A program made the translations under genes and the position numbers. Below the pieces are notes generated by a model. That model had not been told where the DNA came from and did not search any database. It was given only the letters and a program-made list of their open reading frames with translations. From Zingiber officinale (taxonomy: Eukaryota; Streptophyta; Magnoliopsida; Zingiberales; Zingiberaceae), in assembly GCF_018446385.1 (NCBI RefSeq), contig NC_055987.1:81277418-81341417 (forward strand): a DNA stretch of 64,000 nucleotides. Reading direction: 5' to 3'. Below are positions 1-11,012 of the stretch, in pieces (position 1 is the first letter of the stretch; each line of letters starts with the position of its first letter).

Positions 1-908
1 ATACATAGAGGCTACAATAGAGACCTAGAGGAGGAATTAGTTTTAGCCTCCTGATGAGCTTGAGCTTTCTGTGTTTGACCTGAACACCCAACTCAAGTTC
101 ATCAATAATAACTCATACCACTAAAGAGTTATTATTGAACTACCGTACCAATCCCATATTACATTATGGGCTCCTTCTTATCATGAGTGTGTTAATCTCC
201 CTGTGTTTAAGATATCGAATGTCCATTAATTAAATAAGTTACTGACAACTCACTTAATTAACATCTAGCTCCAAGAGTAGTATCACTCAACTTCATTGTC
301 ATGTCGGAACTAAGTCCACCTGCAGGGTTTACATGACAATCCTTATGAGCTCCTCAAGGGGACATCATCATCCTAATAAATAGGGCACAGTTTCCTTTTA
401 TAATCAACAACACACCATATAAATAATATTATTTCCCAGCTTATCGGTCCTCTTGATTTAACGAATAAATCTCACCCTTTAATAAATTAAAGAAATAAAT
501 ACTAAGTACATGTGTTTGTTATTATATCGAGATTAAGAGTACGCACATCCATAATAACAGAGGTTTTGTTCATTTATGTAGTTAGTATAAAAGGAATAAT
601 CTCAAATGGTACTGCTCTATACACAAATAGTGTACTAGTGTAATTTTATAGTCAAGATAAACTAGTACCAAATTACACTACAACCATTTCAATGGTTTAT
701 CTGAATCCATCTTGGTTGTGAGCTTCTATTTATAATCTATAAGGGACTGATAACATGATCTTCTGTGTGACACCACACATTATGTTTTCTACAATATAAA
801 TTAAATGGACAACTGCATTTAACTAAATGCAGACATTTGACCAATGTGATTCTCATTTCAAAATAAATGTTTATACAAAAAGCTAGGCTTTTAGTATACA
901 TTCTAACA
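1..908 (-). mobile_element. Partial copia-type LTR, 5' end at 908
   Basis: Read on the minus strand this begins TGTTAGAATG at 908 and runs off the left edge, with the A/T-rich, non-coding look of a copia LTR. The plus-strand boundary is ...attctaaca at 908, followed by gttat, the likely start of a target duplication that cannot be confirmed because the other end lies outside. It interrupts the gag remnant that follows, so it is the younger insertion. Whether it is a solo LTR or the edge of a full element cannot be told. Confidence 0.6.
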
Positions 909-1888
909 GTTATTTGGCCTTCGTTTAAATCTAGAAAAATTTCTAAAAATTTAAAAAAAAATCCAATTAGTTATTTCTCCAATAACATCTATTATTTAAT
1001 TTACCGTATCTTACAGTTATCTTTCACGTGCCCTTCTTCATTTTAGTGGTAGCATCTTACCTTTCTTCTTCTTCTTTTGTCCTGCACTTGATTAAATTTA
1101 TTAGTTTTGAATAACTTTTTATATTTTCTTACCATAAACACCGTTTCATCATCATCAAGAGAAGTTTCTGATTCTGGTTCATCCATTTTTACCTTTAAGG
1201 CAATGTTTTGCTTGGGCTCCTTCTTCAGATCTGCATATCTTGTTTCATGAACTTCAAATGTCGAAAATAACTCTTATAAAGTACTTACCTCTAGATCCTT
1301 AGAGATATAATAAGCATCAACTAAGGATACCCATTCAAGAGTCCTAGGAAAGGCTTTAAGTGTGTACCTTAGTGAATCTTGGTTGGTTACCTTTTCTCCG
1401 AGATTCGTAACTCTAGTGATGAGTTCCTTGATCCTTGAGTGAAGGTGTGTAACAATTTCACCTTCTTCTAATCGGAGGTTGCTAATATGATTTTGGAGCA
1501 TATCTCATCTCACAAATTTTTCCTCCAAGATCCCTTTGTGTAGTTCCAAGAATTTCTCCTAGAACTCCTTGGCTGACTCGTAGGCTTCGATCTAGTTGAC
1601 TTCTTGAGGTGGTAAAATGCTAAGTCAATGAAACTCTACTTTGTCATTTGCCACGAAGTTGGCTTGCTCTTGTTTCGTCCATTGATATTTTTCTTTACCC
1701 TCTAGTGCTACAAAACCAAATTTCACAATTAGTAATAAATCAAAATTTGTCTTAAAGAATACCTCCATCTTTTTGTTCCAATTCCTAAATTCTCCCTCGA
1801 ACTTAGGTGGGTAGATTCTTGATCCGAGCATCTCTTGTGTTTTGAACCACGCTTAGTCCTCTTGAAGCATCCTCACTCTGATATCACT
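909..1888 (-). pseudogene. Copia gag remnant with primer-binding site
   Basis: Minus-strand remnant of a Ty1/copia gag. From high to low coordinates it has an N-terminal piece (1625-1831, RIYPPKFEGEFRNWNKKMEVFF, with the PxFxGExxxxW pattern of the DUF4219/UBN2 gag family), a central piece (1274-1501, LHSRIKELITRVTNLGEKV) and a degraded basic/zinc-knuckle region near 1040-1130. Frameshifts and stops separate the pieces. Positions 1876-1886 read, on the minus strand, close to the initiator-Met primer site TGGTATCAGAG with mismatches, directly next to the LTR end at 1889. The left part of the element is cut off by the LTR at 1-908. Gag would form the particle; this copy cannot. Confidence 0.7.
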
Positions 1889-2737
1889 TGTTGGTCCCTT
1901 AGCGGTCGGCTAGAGGGGGTGAATAGCCCTGCACAAAAAATTCAAACAAAAACCTTTCTCGAACTTTACAACTTGATTAAAACAAACACTTGCATAAAAA
2001 AATTAACAAACTAATTAAACAAGAGAAAGTAGAACATAAAGAGTTACTTGGTTTGCAATAAGGAGATTGCTAATCCAAGGCAAGTAAGCTCACAATAAAA
2101 TCTCCTTCAAGTGGAGAAACCTCTTAAAACAATTAAAGCACTCGAATACAAAGCAAAACAAAAGGTAGAACATTTACAAGTGTTCTTCCCTATCGTTTTT
2201 AGTGCCATTTAGCTTCTAGGATCCAGGCTATATTTATAGCCTAGATCGGGTGCCTGGAAGGGTTCCAGGTGCCTAAACGTTGATAGAATTTTATCCTCAT
2301 CGCACCAGATCATGACATCACGCGTTTCAATAAAATTTCTAGTCTGGGTACTCGAACAGGTTCGAGTCGGCCCTCGTTGGGCGAGGCACCTCGGGGGCGC
2401 CCAAGTGATCTGAGTGCTCGGACCTAAAAGTCAACCTCCTATTGACTTTTTGGGTTGGGTATTTCACTTCGGTTTCGCTCACTTGGGTGATTTTGACCAT
2501 CTGGAATAGGGCTCACCCGAACCCATTTTTCAGCCTTCTTGAGCAACCTTCCGTTCTGGCTTCTCATCCCTCGAAAATGTTGCGCACCTCCTTCTCATCC
2601 GCTAGGGTACTCTTCCACAACACCTCGTCCCTCAGACATATTGAGCCCGTTGACTATCTCTCGTGTTGTCCTTCTCGCTAGCTACCTCTTTCAATCAACC
2701 TTTTGTGCTCATAAGTTCTTGCACATTTAGACACAGG
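1889..2737 (-). mobile_element. 5' LTR of minus-strand copia element, first part
   Basis: The LTR 3' end (minus strand) is ...gggaccaaca at 1889, abutting the primer site. The sequence continues to 2732; 2733-2737 (acagg) is the duplicated target where the Athila insertion enters. It resumes at 14901 and probably ends at 14970, giving an LTR of about 914 bp. The matching LTR lies left of the window, so the outer boundary rests only on the TG...CA rule. Confidence 0.7.
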
Positions 2738-2939
2738 TGATGTGCATAAATATTATGATAGTTTATGCATGCTTTTACACATATTCGCTTGCTTTATACG
2801 TACATATTCTTTGTGTCATCGCCTCTTTTATCATGTACTCATCATATATATTCTTTTGCACAGATATCTGCTCTTTGTTTGGTTTTGTGTAGACAGGAAC
2901 AACTTTCGGAGCGAAAATAGTGTTTATCGACGCACCGGA

Positions 2940-3240
2940 GTGAGCCAGAGAACACGACCGTGCAAACCCTGCATGGCCGTGTGGCCAAATAGAAGAGGAG
3001 AAGTGCACGACCATGCAACCCTTGCACGGTCGTGCGGTAGAAGACAATCGTGCAACCCTACACGACCGTGTCCTCCAAGACCGAGACCAAGCAGCACACG
3101 ACCGTGTAACCCTGCATGGTCGTGTCCCTAGAACCGAATCCCAGCAGCACACGGTCGTGCCAATTGACACGGTTGCAGCGCACCCAGAGCCAAGAATGGG
3201 CACAGCCGTGCCATCCTTGCATGGTCATGCCGCACCCTAG
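2940..3240. repeat. CG-rich imperfect repeat block in Athila LTR promoter
   Basis: Repeated short units built on cacgaccgtg / cacggtcgtg and gcatggccgtg, spaced roughly 20-45 bp, giving dense CpG and small inverted repeats such as ccaattgacacgg. The same block is in LTR2 (12340-12690) with a different unit count, and related units recur in the internal region near 6990-7410. It lies directly upstream of the TATA box, so it probably forms the U3 promoter or enhancer. Confidence 0.75.
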
Positions 3241-3242
3241 CC

Positions 3243-3250
3243 TATAAAAG
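3243..3250 (+). promoter_or_regulatory. LTR1 TATA box
   Basis: tataaaag just downstream of the CG-rich block, with a T/A-rich start region after it. The equivalent in LTR2 is ttataaaa at about 12692. Placement within the LTR fits a U3 promoter. Confidence 0.6.
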
Positions 3251-4225
3251 GGGTTTTAGCCCTTTTTCAGGGAGGGGAGAGCCGAGAGGTGAGCCGTCAA
3301 GAATAGAATCATTCTGGTGGCATTCTATGCTATCCAGGACATCGATCCAGCGACCTTTCATCACCACATCAACTCCAGAAGCAAAGGATTGGATCCGAAG
3401 ATCATTCATCGTCATTGGATAAGCATACTTCTTCTTTCTCTCTTTATTTTTGAGGATCATATGTTTAGATTCACTATGTCTTCAGGGTTTTCTTTAGCAT
3501 CTATAGAGTAGAGTCCTTGTTCTAGGATGAGGGAGTAATTGTGGATTGGTTTTGATGTAAGACTCATGTTACGCTTATATTTTATTGGATGATTTCGCTT
3601 GCTTTGTTTCGACTACTCAATCTCTTTGTCATGTTGATTGATTGTGTAGGAATTGCCAACCTCGTAGAGGGAATACCTTAGATCGTACACCCGAGGGGCC
3701 CTAGTGGCAGGGGTAACCCGTTCATGGACATCTAGGGTACTTCCTTGAAAGAAGAGGCGAGTCCTCCACAAGGAAGTAAGAGACCAAACTAAGTTTCTTA
3801 ATTCTATCCTTGATAACATCAATAAGAGTCGTGTCCTTGTGATCTACTGAGGTGCCCTAGTGATAGGGGTTAATCGTAACAGGATTTCATAGGGATCGTC
3901 TTTGTTTGGTGCTCAAGGATAGTTACTTTAGCTTCCGGCGATTGCATGCTGATGGACAATGAGTATAGGATAGAATGAGACACATCAATACCACCACAAT
4001 GAAACCGAACTCCTAGAACTCTTCATTAACCAGGTTGATTTCTTCTTGTCGCTAGTTCTCACTTTTCGCTTTCTAATCTCTTTTCTTAGATTACTTACAA
4101 CCATAGATAGTGTAGCTAATCCTAAGTGTACCATCACTAGTGCTTATAACCAGTCCTTATGGGTTCAACAATCTTTTATATTATTGACGACGAATCCCTG
4201 CACTTGCAGAATCGTAACATGTTTT

Positions 4226-4243
4226 TGGCACCGTTGCTGGGGA
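4226..4243 (+). other. Primer-binding site, tRNA-Asp type
   Basis: tggcaccgttgctgggga, six bases after the LTR end, matches the complement of the plant tRNA-Asp 3' end (TGGCGCCGTTGCCGGGGA) with two differences. This primer is usual for Athila elements. Confidence 0.8.
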
Positions 4244-4448
4244 CTGCGTCTATAACATTAGTGATAGTCGTACTAGATTAGACTAGACTTTGTTTTCTTT
4301 TTCTTTATCTTTCCTTTAGTTTGCATTTAGAGATAAATAATTTTATTCTTGTTTTTCTTTACTTCTTGTATTTTTATTAAAAACACTAAAAAAAATTAAT
4401 GTTATTCCTTTCTTTCTTCTTTACTATAGTTCATATTTTTATTTGTGC

Positions 4449-5620
4449 ATGCGAAGAGCTAATCTTTCAGGATTGCTCCAACCGTTTGATCCAGAGATTG
4501 ATAGGACTTTCCTGAGGAGAAGAAACCTACAGAAGGCATTTCAAAGCAGCACAAGAATCTTCAGAGATGGCTGATAAATTGCTGAAGGATTATGCAGCAC
4601 CTTATGCACGAGGGGTTCGGTCTAGCATCACTCGACCGCCAATCGAAGCTAACAACTTTGAGATCAAGCCTACAGTAATTCACATGGTTCAGCAGAATCA
4701 ATTCAGAGGAGGACCGCATGATGATCCAAACCACCATTTGGATCAGTAAGGTTATTTCTCTTCAAATTCTCCCTGAAAGATAGAGCCAGGCAGTGGTTAA
4801 ATTCCCTTCCAGCAAATAGCATTACATCCTGGGAGCAGTGTTAGCAAAAATTCCTGGACAAATTCTATCCACCAAGCAAAAGTATTCACATGATGAATCT
4901 GATTGCAAACTTCAAGCAGGTAGATTCAGAATCATTATTTGAAGCCTGGGACAGATTCAAGAGTATGTTGAGACATTGCCCCCATCATGGCCTTGAGAAA
5001 TGGTTGGTTCTACACACCTTCTACAATGGAATCAACTATCACACAAAAGTATCCCTCGATTCTGCAGCAGGATGAGCACTAATGAACAAGAGCCTTAATG
5101 AAGCTGAAGAGATCATAGAGAATGTGGCACAAAATCACCATCAGTGGGCATCAAAAAGATCTGGTGGTTCTTTCTCAGGAAACCCAATAAAAGCTTCAGG
5201 GAAATTCGATGTAAATGCAGTCACTCTCATGTCTGTAAATCTAGACGCTCTGACCAAGAAGTTTGAGGCCATGGGGAAGAATAACAATACGACCAATGCG
5301 ATAGTTTATGTTTGTGAGACTTGTGGAATTACGGATCATGCTCAAGATACTTGCCCCTAGGGTCATTACAAGCACAGATAAACCAACTTGAGCAGTGTGA
5401 TGTGATAGTCAACTACAACCAAAGGCAAAACAATCCGTACTCCAACACATACAATCCAGGTTGGAGGAATCACCCAAACTTCTCATACCAGAACAATCAG
5501 GATCAAGGGCCAGCAAAATAAAGTTATCAACCTAGACAATAGAGTTATCAACCTGGACAACAGAGCTATTCACTTGGGCAGCAAAACTACTCATCTGGAA
5601 AAAAAACTTTTCAACAGCAA
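4449..5620 (+). pseudogene. Athila gag, first copy (broken)
   Basis: Capsid-type gag of an Athila element. The start ATG at 4449 (MRRANLSGLLQPFDPEIDR) follows a 200-bp leader. An extra base near 4545 shifts the frame; the original frame resumes at 4567 (MADKLLKDYAAPYARGVRS, IEANNFEIKP). Compared with the second copy at 14180-14240, about 52 bp are missing near 4744, which removes part of the retrotransposon gag core and introduces a stop. Later pieces at 4890-5075 (ESLFEAWDRFKSMLRHCPHHG) and 5082-5360 carry the rest, ending in one zinc knuckle, CETCGITDHAQDTC (C-x2-C-x4-H-x4-C), near 5316. 5360-5620 is a low-complexity N/Q-rich tail with stops. It cannot make a full capsid protein. Confidence 0.85.
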
Positions 5621-5629
5621 CCTTCATAA

Positions 5630-6839
5630 TTGCCCAGAATTGAAAAGATACTTGAAGAAGCTCTCTCAGAGCAAAAGGAGATGAAGAATGAGATCAAGAT
5701 GTTAACTCAAAGAATGGAAAACTCTGAAAAGCATCAAAAGATGCAAGACAGCCAGATAGCACAGTCCATCTCAAGAGCACAGGAAACATTTCCAGGGAAG
5801 CCAGATATAAATCCAATGGAACATTGCAACCGCATTGAGGTGAGGAGCGGACGTACTGTGGGAGACCCCCAAATCATTGCTCAGAAGGAACCTGACTCAG
5901 AGAAGGAGCCCTCTCCCCTAATGCCCAATCAAACTCAAAACAGGGATGGAGAGGAGGCTACTAAAAAAGTTGAAGAAACTCTTCGAGTCCCCCCCACAGA
6001 GTCAGACGATTCCTTTCCCTCAGAAACTGATAACCTCCCAGAAGGATGAAGAGTTCAACCGATTCCTGAAGAAGATCAAGGAAATTTGCATAGAAGTACC
6101 ACTGATAGATGCACTGCACCAAATGTCGAAGTTCACAAAGTTCTTGAAGGGTATTTTATTCAATAGAAGGCAGAAAGCCGACTTTGAGACCTTAGCATTA
6201 ACAGAGAATTGCAGCGCTCTCCTTATGGCAAATTCTCCACCAAAGCTTCAAGATCCAAGAAGTTTCTCCATACTGTGTAAAATTGGTTCTGAACTCATAC
6301 CGAGAGCTTTCTACAACTTGGGGGCCAGCGTTAGCCTACTTCCGTACTCTTTATGTAAGAAGCTGGGCTTCCAGAACATTAAACTGACCACTATGGCACT
6401 GCAATTAGCTGACCATTCATGCAGATACCCAATGGGAGTAGTGGAAGACGTGCCAGTAGAAGTGGGTGGATGTATCGTTCCCACAGATTTCATTATCTTG
6501 GATATGGAAGAAGACCCCAAGATACCGATCATCCTTGGAAGACTATTCCTTGCCACAGCTAGAGCTATCATTGATGTAAAAAGTCACAGGTTATCCTTGG
6601 AGATCGGCAAAGAAAAGATCGTGTTTGATTTATCTGGTTCCTCCATCTGCTACCCCACTTCTCAGGGTAATTCTAGCAAGATCAACATACATAAAGTCGA
6701 GGAGTGCAGTTTTCATGAGAGTTCCCCTCCAGTGAGCAATAAGAAGTACATTTGTCCTGCACGAGCGAAACTGAAGGCACGGATTGGAGCATTAACCCTA
6801 GGAGGAGAGTCGTGCTTCCACGGCTTTAGTCCACATTGA
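5630..6839 (+). pseudogene. Athila gag C-terminus and aspartic protease (inactive)
   Basis: Two overlapping frames (5630-6049 and 5946-6839) joined by a frameshift around 5946-6049. The second contains a retropepsin-like domain: the active-site loop reads NLGASVSLLPYS at about 6315, where the catalytic Asp of D-[LT]-G-[AS]-S is Asn; the flap region follows, then ILDMEEDPKIPIILGR at about 6500, the conserved second half. The protease would mature Gag-Pol; loss of the Asp predicts no activity. The reading frame stops at 6839, and the Athila post-pol motif follows at once instead of reverse transcriptase. The Asn could be a late mutation, or old if the family moved in trans. Confidence 0.85.
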
Positions 6840-7659
6840 TTGAAACGGGGTCGAGCTAAAGATCTAAAACAAGCGCTTCTTGGGAGGCAACCCAAGGGTT
6901 TTTCATTCTAATTCATTGTTATAGTTTAGTTGAGCATTTTTATTATTTCTTTATTTTTGGGTATTCATTTTCAGGATGTGCAGAGCCTCCACGAGCTGGC
7001 CGTGAGCGTTTCATGGGCGTGGAGGCGTCAGAGGAACCAAAAGAGTGAAAGGCGAGTCACCGTAAGCCTAAAGGAGTCGGTCGTTTGATTCCACACAACC
7101 GTGTGAACCCAACAAAGGGATGGAGGCCACGACTCATGCAACCTTGCACGAGCGTGTAGCCTATGCAGCGAGAAGAAGGACACAAGCCATGCAAAATTGC
7201 CAGAGAAGGAGATGACTCGGGTCGTGCCAATTGGCACGATCGTGAGATTTTTTCCAGAGAAGAGGGAGGGCTGGGCCGTGCCAATTGGCACGGCCGTGCA
7301 ACCTTGGCCGAGGGGAGAAAAGAGGAGGTCATGCCAATCTGCACGGCCATGCAAAGCCCCACCTAATCCGGTCGTGTCTCTAAGACACGGTCATGCACCT
7401 GCCCGTGTGCGCCGCGCACCCCTCCAAAAAAATCCTATTTCCATCTCCTTCTCTCCCAAAAGTCTTCTCCTCCCTACTACACCACATCAAACCCTAATTT
7501 CACACCTCTAGAGCTCATTTTTACTTAGATCTACATCTAGATCTAGCATTTCTCCAAGCCACAAACCCGACAAGAGAGAAGCAACTCCCTTCTTTTCCTT
7601 CCTTCTCCTTCTCTCCCATCCTCAAGACCCATCTCCACAAGAAATTCCTCAAAACCTTG
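6840..7659 (+). other. Athila post-pol spacer with CG-rich repeats
   Basis: At 6846-6898 is the sequence gagctaaagatctaaaacaagcgcttcttgggaggcaaccca, familiar from Athila elements as the segment that follows pol. 6990-7410 holds scattered CG-rich palindromic units (gtgccaattggcacg at three places), related to those in the LTR. 7410-7650 is a pyrimidine-rich leader. The open frames here are low-complexity and I do not regard them as genes. Confidence 0.6.
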
Positions 7660-10600
7660 CACCATTTGAAGAGACTTCGTCGAGGAAGCAGTGGATCTGG
7701 TGAAGGGGATGTTAGCTAGAGCCCTAGAGCCAATCATTTGATGATTGTATTTTGGACTTATTGTATCATATTCTATATAAATAAAGGCATTTTGATTTTG
7801 GTTATTATACTTACTTGTATTGGTGCCATATAAACTAAGTATAATAATGTCCTTAAGTAGACGGTTCTCACATATATCAATCGGTTAGTTGAACCAATAG
7901 TGAGATGATATAGGGAACACTACTCTTAATCATTCCTAGTCGAGTATTAACATTCAGGGACAATGTTAATGCAATAAGACTAGCATGTAGGTCAACTCGA
8001 TGACTTGATCTCACAATTCATGGATATAGAGATATCAAATTGACACATGGGTATACATTAGAGAATGTATACTGAATGACCCGTCATGAGAAAGTATCAT
8101 GGATCGTTATATGAGTGTCATATACTTTCTCATGTGGCTATTAGTATGACTACTAGTCCTTAGACCTGAAGTCACCATAGATCCCTACATAAGGAGTTAT
8201 ATACTTTGGTTTCGTCAAACGTCACTCGTAACTGGGTGGACTATAAAGGCGATTACTGGGTATATAACAAATTATGCAGAGGGATGTGAGTGATGTAGAT
8301 GGGATCTATCCCTCCTATATGACGGGAGAGACATCGGTATTCTTGATAGAGTGAGACCACGAAGTGCATGGCCATGCCCAAATGAGTCAATATAGGATAT
8401 TGAGCTCATTTGATTTAGTGAGTCTACTTAGAGTTCAAGATTTAGATTGGTCAGAGGATGACACGGTCTATGCCTCACATTGACCAATCTAGATGTCTAG
8501 GATAGAAGGACACTTGTCATATATTGTGAGGAGTCACAATTAGTAGTCACAAGGTGATGTTGGATCTCAACATTCTTGTAACTTGGGTAGTAATGATGTG
8601 TTGCTAGATACCGCTTATTACTTATGCTCCTAAATGGGTTTAGGGCATTGCCAACGTTACAAGAACCTATAGGGTCAAATACTAAGGACAATTAGATGGA
8701 GATTAGGTTCATATGATGAACCAGGAGGATTAGATTCATTTGATGAATCAAATTGGATTAAGAGTAATCCTAATTGGGCTAACTTGAGTTGGACTCAAAT
8801 GGATTCATGTATTCAATTATTCTAATTTAGATTATGACTCATTTAAATCAACTTAATTTAATGAATTAGATTCATTATATTATGTTGGCTTGAATCAAAT
8901 GGTTAGATTAGATCAACCATGGAAGAGATTTGGTCAAGTTTGACTTGACTTGAGAGGAAGATTAAAAGTCAAGTTTGACTTGACTTTATGCCACCTCATT
9001 GTGAGTTGGCATTGATGTGGACCAATGATGTTACTCCACATCATCATGGGTGCCACCTCATGGAAGTTACAAAGCCATTTTCTTTAATAGCTTCACATTA
9101 ATTGCACTTAATGCAATTTTTGGGAGTTACACAACTTGAAAGTGGCCGGCCACTTTTAAATGGGAATCAAAATTGATTTTCCTCATTCAAGTGTATTATT
9201 CCTTCTTCTTCCTCTTGGAGCTCTCTTCCTCTCCCTCTCCTCTTCTTGCCGTGACCTATCAAGGTGCTAGCACACCTTTGTTTAGGTCTTCTCCACCTAA
9301 GTTGTCCGTGTGGATACTTCTAGAGGAGCATCTATCTTGATACTCTTGAGATCCGGCACCGTTTGGACGAGTGGGAACGCGAAGGGCTTCGCTTCAAAGG
9401 TATAACTCTTTTCATGTAGATCTAGGAGTAGATCTAAGGAGAAACTCGTACTCGTAATTTTGTTTTTTAAATCTTTTCTTCGCAAAAGATCCGTTGGCTA
9501 GGGTGATTCAGGGTTTCCGCGACGCGAAAACGCGATTTTCGCGGCCCTAAAATCCCAACAGGGGATGCACCGGGAGGTGACAAAGGCAAGGGGAAGGCTT
9601 CGTGTTCTTCAAAAGGCAAAGGAAAAAGGGTGGCATGCGACGAAGGTAACGAAAATGAGTTCAATATTGTCTTTAGAAATCATGAACAAAAAGATAGATT
9701 TGATATCCTCATCGCTAGGAAAATTACATGCACTAAATATATGGATCCCATTACTATGGACGTGTTAGGAATTAAGGATGATGTAGATTGGATGATAATC
9801 TCTTTAGATTGGAATGATATTATGTACGCTCATCCACCGACTTACCCCGGCCCAGTCCTTTAATTTCTGAGCTTACTTAATGTTAAATTTTCTTCCAAGG
9901 ATGTCTACGTAGGGGTCATAACATTTAGGATGATGAATAAAGAAGTTTAGTAGACTTTTAACGATTTCAATAATTATTTTGGTTTACCCATTGGTGGTGC
10001 CCGAGGATTTAGTGATGAAATAAGATGGAATGGATTTTGGACATCAATAACCGGATCAAAAGACCCTTATGAACCCTCTAGAGCCAAGGCATCCCATATG
10101 CAAAACCCAACCTTAAGATACCTTCACAGAGTGATGAGCAAAATGATCTTTGGTCGAGGAGAGAGTGATGGGGTGGTTAGAAAGATAGAACTCTATTCCC
10201 TTTAGGCGATATTAAATAAAGTTGATTTTGATTCCGGATTTCACTTTTTGCAAACTTTGTTGAGGGCAGCTAAGGCATCTTTGGGGATGATAGTGTTTGG
10301 TGGATTTATCACCCAAGTAGCAGTCAATCTGGGTTGTACACTTGATGGATTAAAGGTGATTCATGGTAATGACAAGATCGATATCGATTCTTGTCTTGCT
10401 ATGAAGGTTATTTGTCGGGATGAGAATGAGTTTACTTTCCCTAGAACCAATGATTTTTCATTACCCCTTCCTTGCCCCGAGCGCACTTCAGCTTGCGACC
10501 CCGCGAATTGGGTGATTACTGACTTAGACCCTGAAACTGTCCCCTCCATTTTAGAAGAAATCAAGTACCACCAAGAGCCCTCATCATCAGGATTTCCGCA

Positions 10601-11012
10601 GCCTTCCGGACATCCGGAACCTCCTAGGCACGTTTTTACATATAGCACAGGATCCTCTAGGTTTGATTTTTCTTCTTTTTGTACGTCTATAGACTCCCTT
10701 CATGAGAAGAAAAATACCCAACAACGATTATTGGAGGGTCACTTTAAGTTATCTGACAACCAGTTTAGGGAGGTACAGGATCATTTTCAGTTCACTAGGG
10801 ACTTCAATAGTCAGATGACAGGGTTTGTTCAGGACTATAATGTTGACGAGGAAAGAATGAGAAATTTTATAGATGATATGGATATTACTAGACAACAAGT
10901 AGATGCTCTATATCAATATCATCAACACCTTGGCCATCTTCCTGGTATGCCTAGATTTCCCCCTGGCACACATCGGAGACCCCCTTATCCCCCACCCTCG
11001 CCACCGTATTGA
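7660..11012 (+). pseudogene. Athila ORF-1 family (env-position) ORF, split and with stops
   Basis: This is the lineage-specific Athila ORF (ATHILA ORF-1 family; sometimes called env-like by position; function unproven). The N-terminal codons lie just before 7709; a solo LTR (7710-9560) splits the frame, which resumes at 9566 in GDAPGGDKGKGKAS. The domain core is clear: RWNGFWTSITGSKDPYEPSRAKA near 10025, NPTLRYLHRVMSKMIFGRGESDGVVRK near 10110, and LLRAAKASLGMIVFGGFITQVAVNLG from 10251. The C-terminus is Pro-rich (PPYPPPSPPY, stop at 11012). Four in-frame stops (9861, 9948, 9951, 10203) break it; at least two fit Trp or Gln codons lost by C-to-T or G-to-A change. No clear signal peptide or transmembrane segment is visible, so a true envelope role is not supported here. 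Confidence 0.85.
7710..9560 (+). mobile_element. Solo LTR of long-LTR copia element (Angela-like)
   Basis: 1851 bp, TGTTAGCTAGAGCC...AATCCCAACA, flanked by GGGGA at 7705-7709 and 9561-9565. It is the same family as the LTRs at 25923, 33248, 38931, 46533 and 53897. No internal sequence remains, so the element was probably lost by LTR-LTR recombination. It interrupts the Athila ORF and is therefore younger than the Athila insertion. Confidence 0.93.

Larger units (their letters stand above)
2738..4219 (+). repeat. Athila LTR1
   Basis: 1482-bp LTR, TGATGTGCATAAAT...CGTAACA. It aligns along its whole length with 12123-13670, the length difference lying mainly in the CG-rich repeat block near 2940-3240. 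It contains a TATA box at about 3243. Confidence 0.9.

Noticed and set aside
2742-3240. Cys/Arg-rich ORFs in Athila LTRs (also 12065-12656 and 7028-7511)
   Set aside because: Caused by CG-rich short repeats in both strands, different in each LTR and without homology to proteins I know.
7660-11012. True retroviral envelope gene in the Athila element
   Set aside because: Position is env-like, but no signal peptide, transmembrane helix or furin-type site is visible, and the text matches the ATHILA ORF-1 family.
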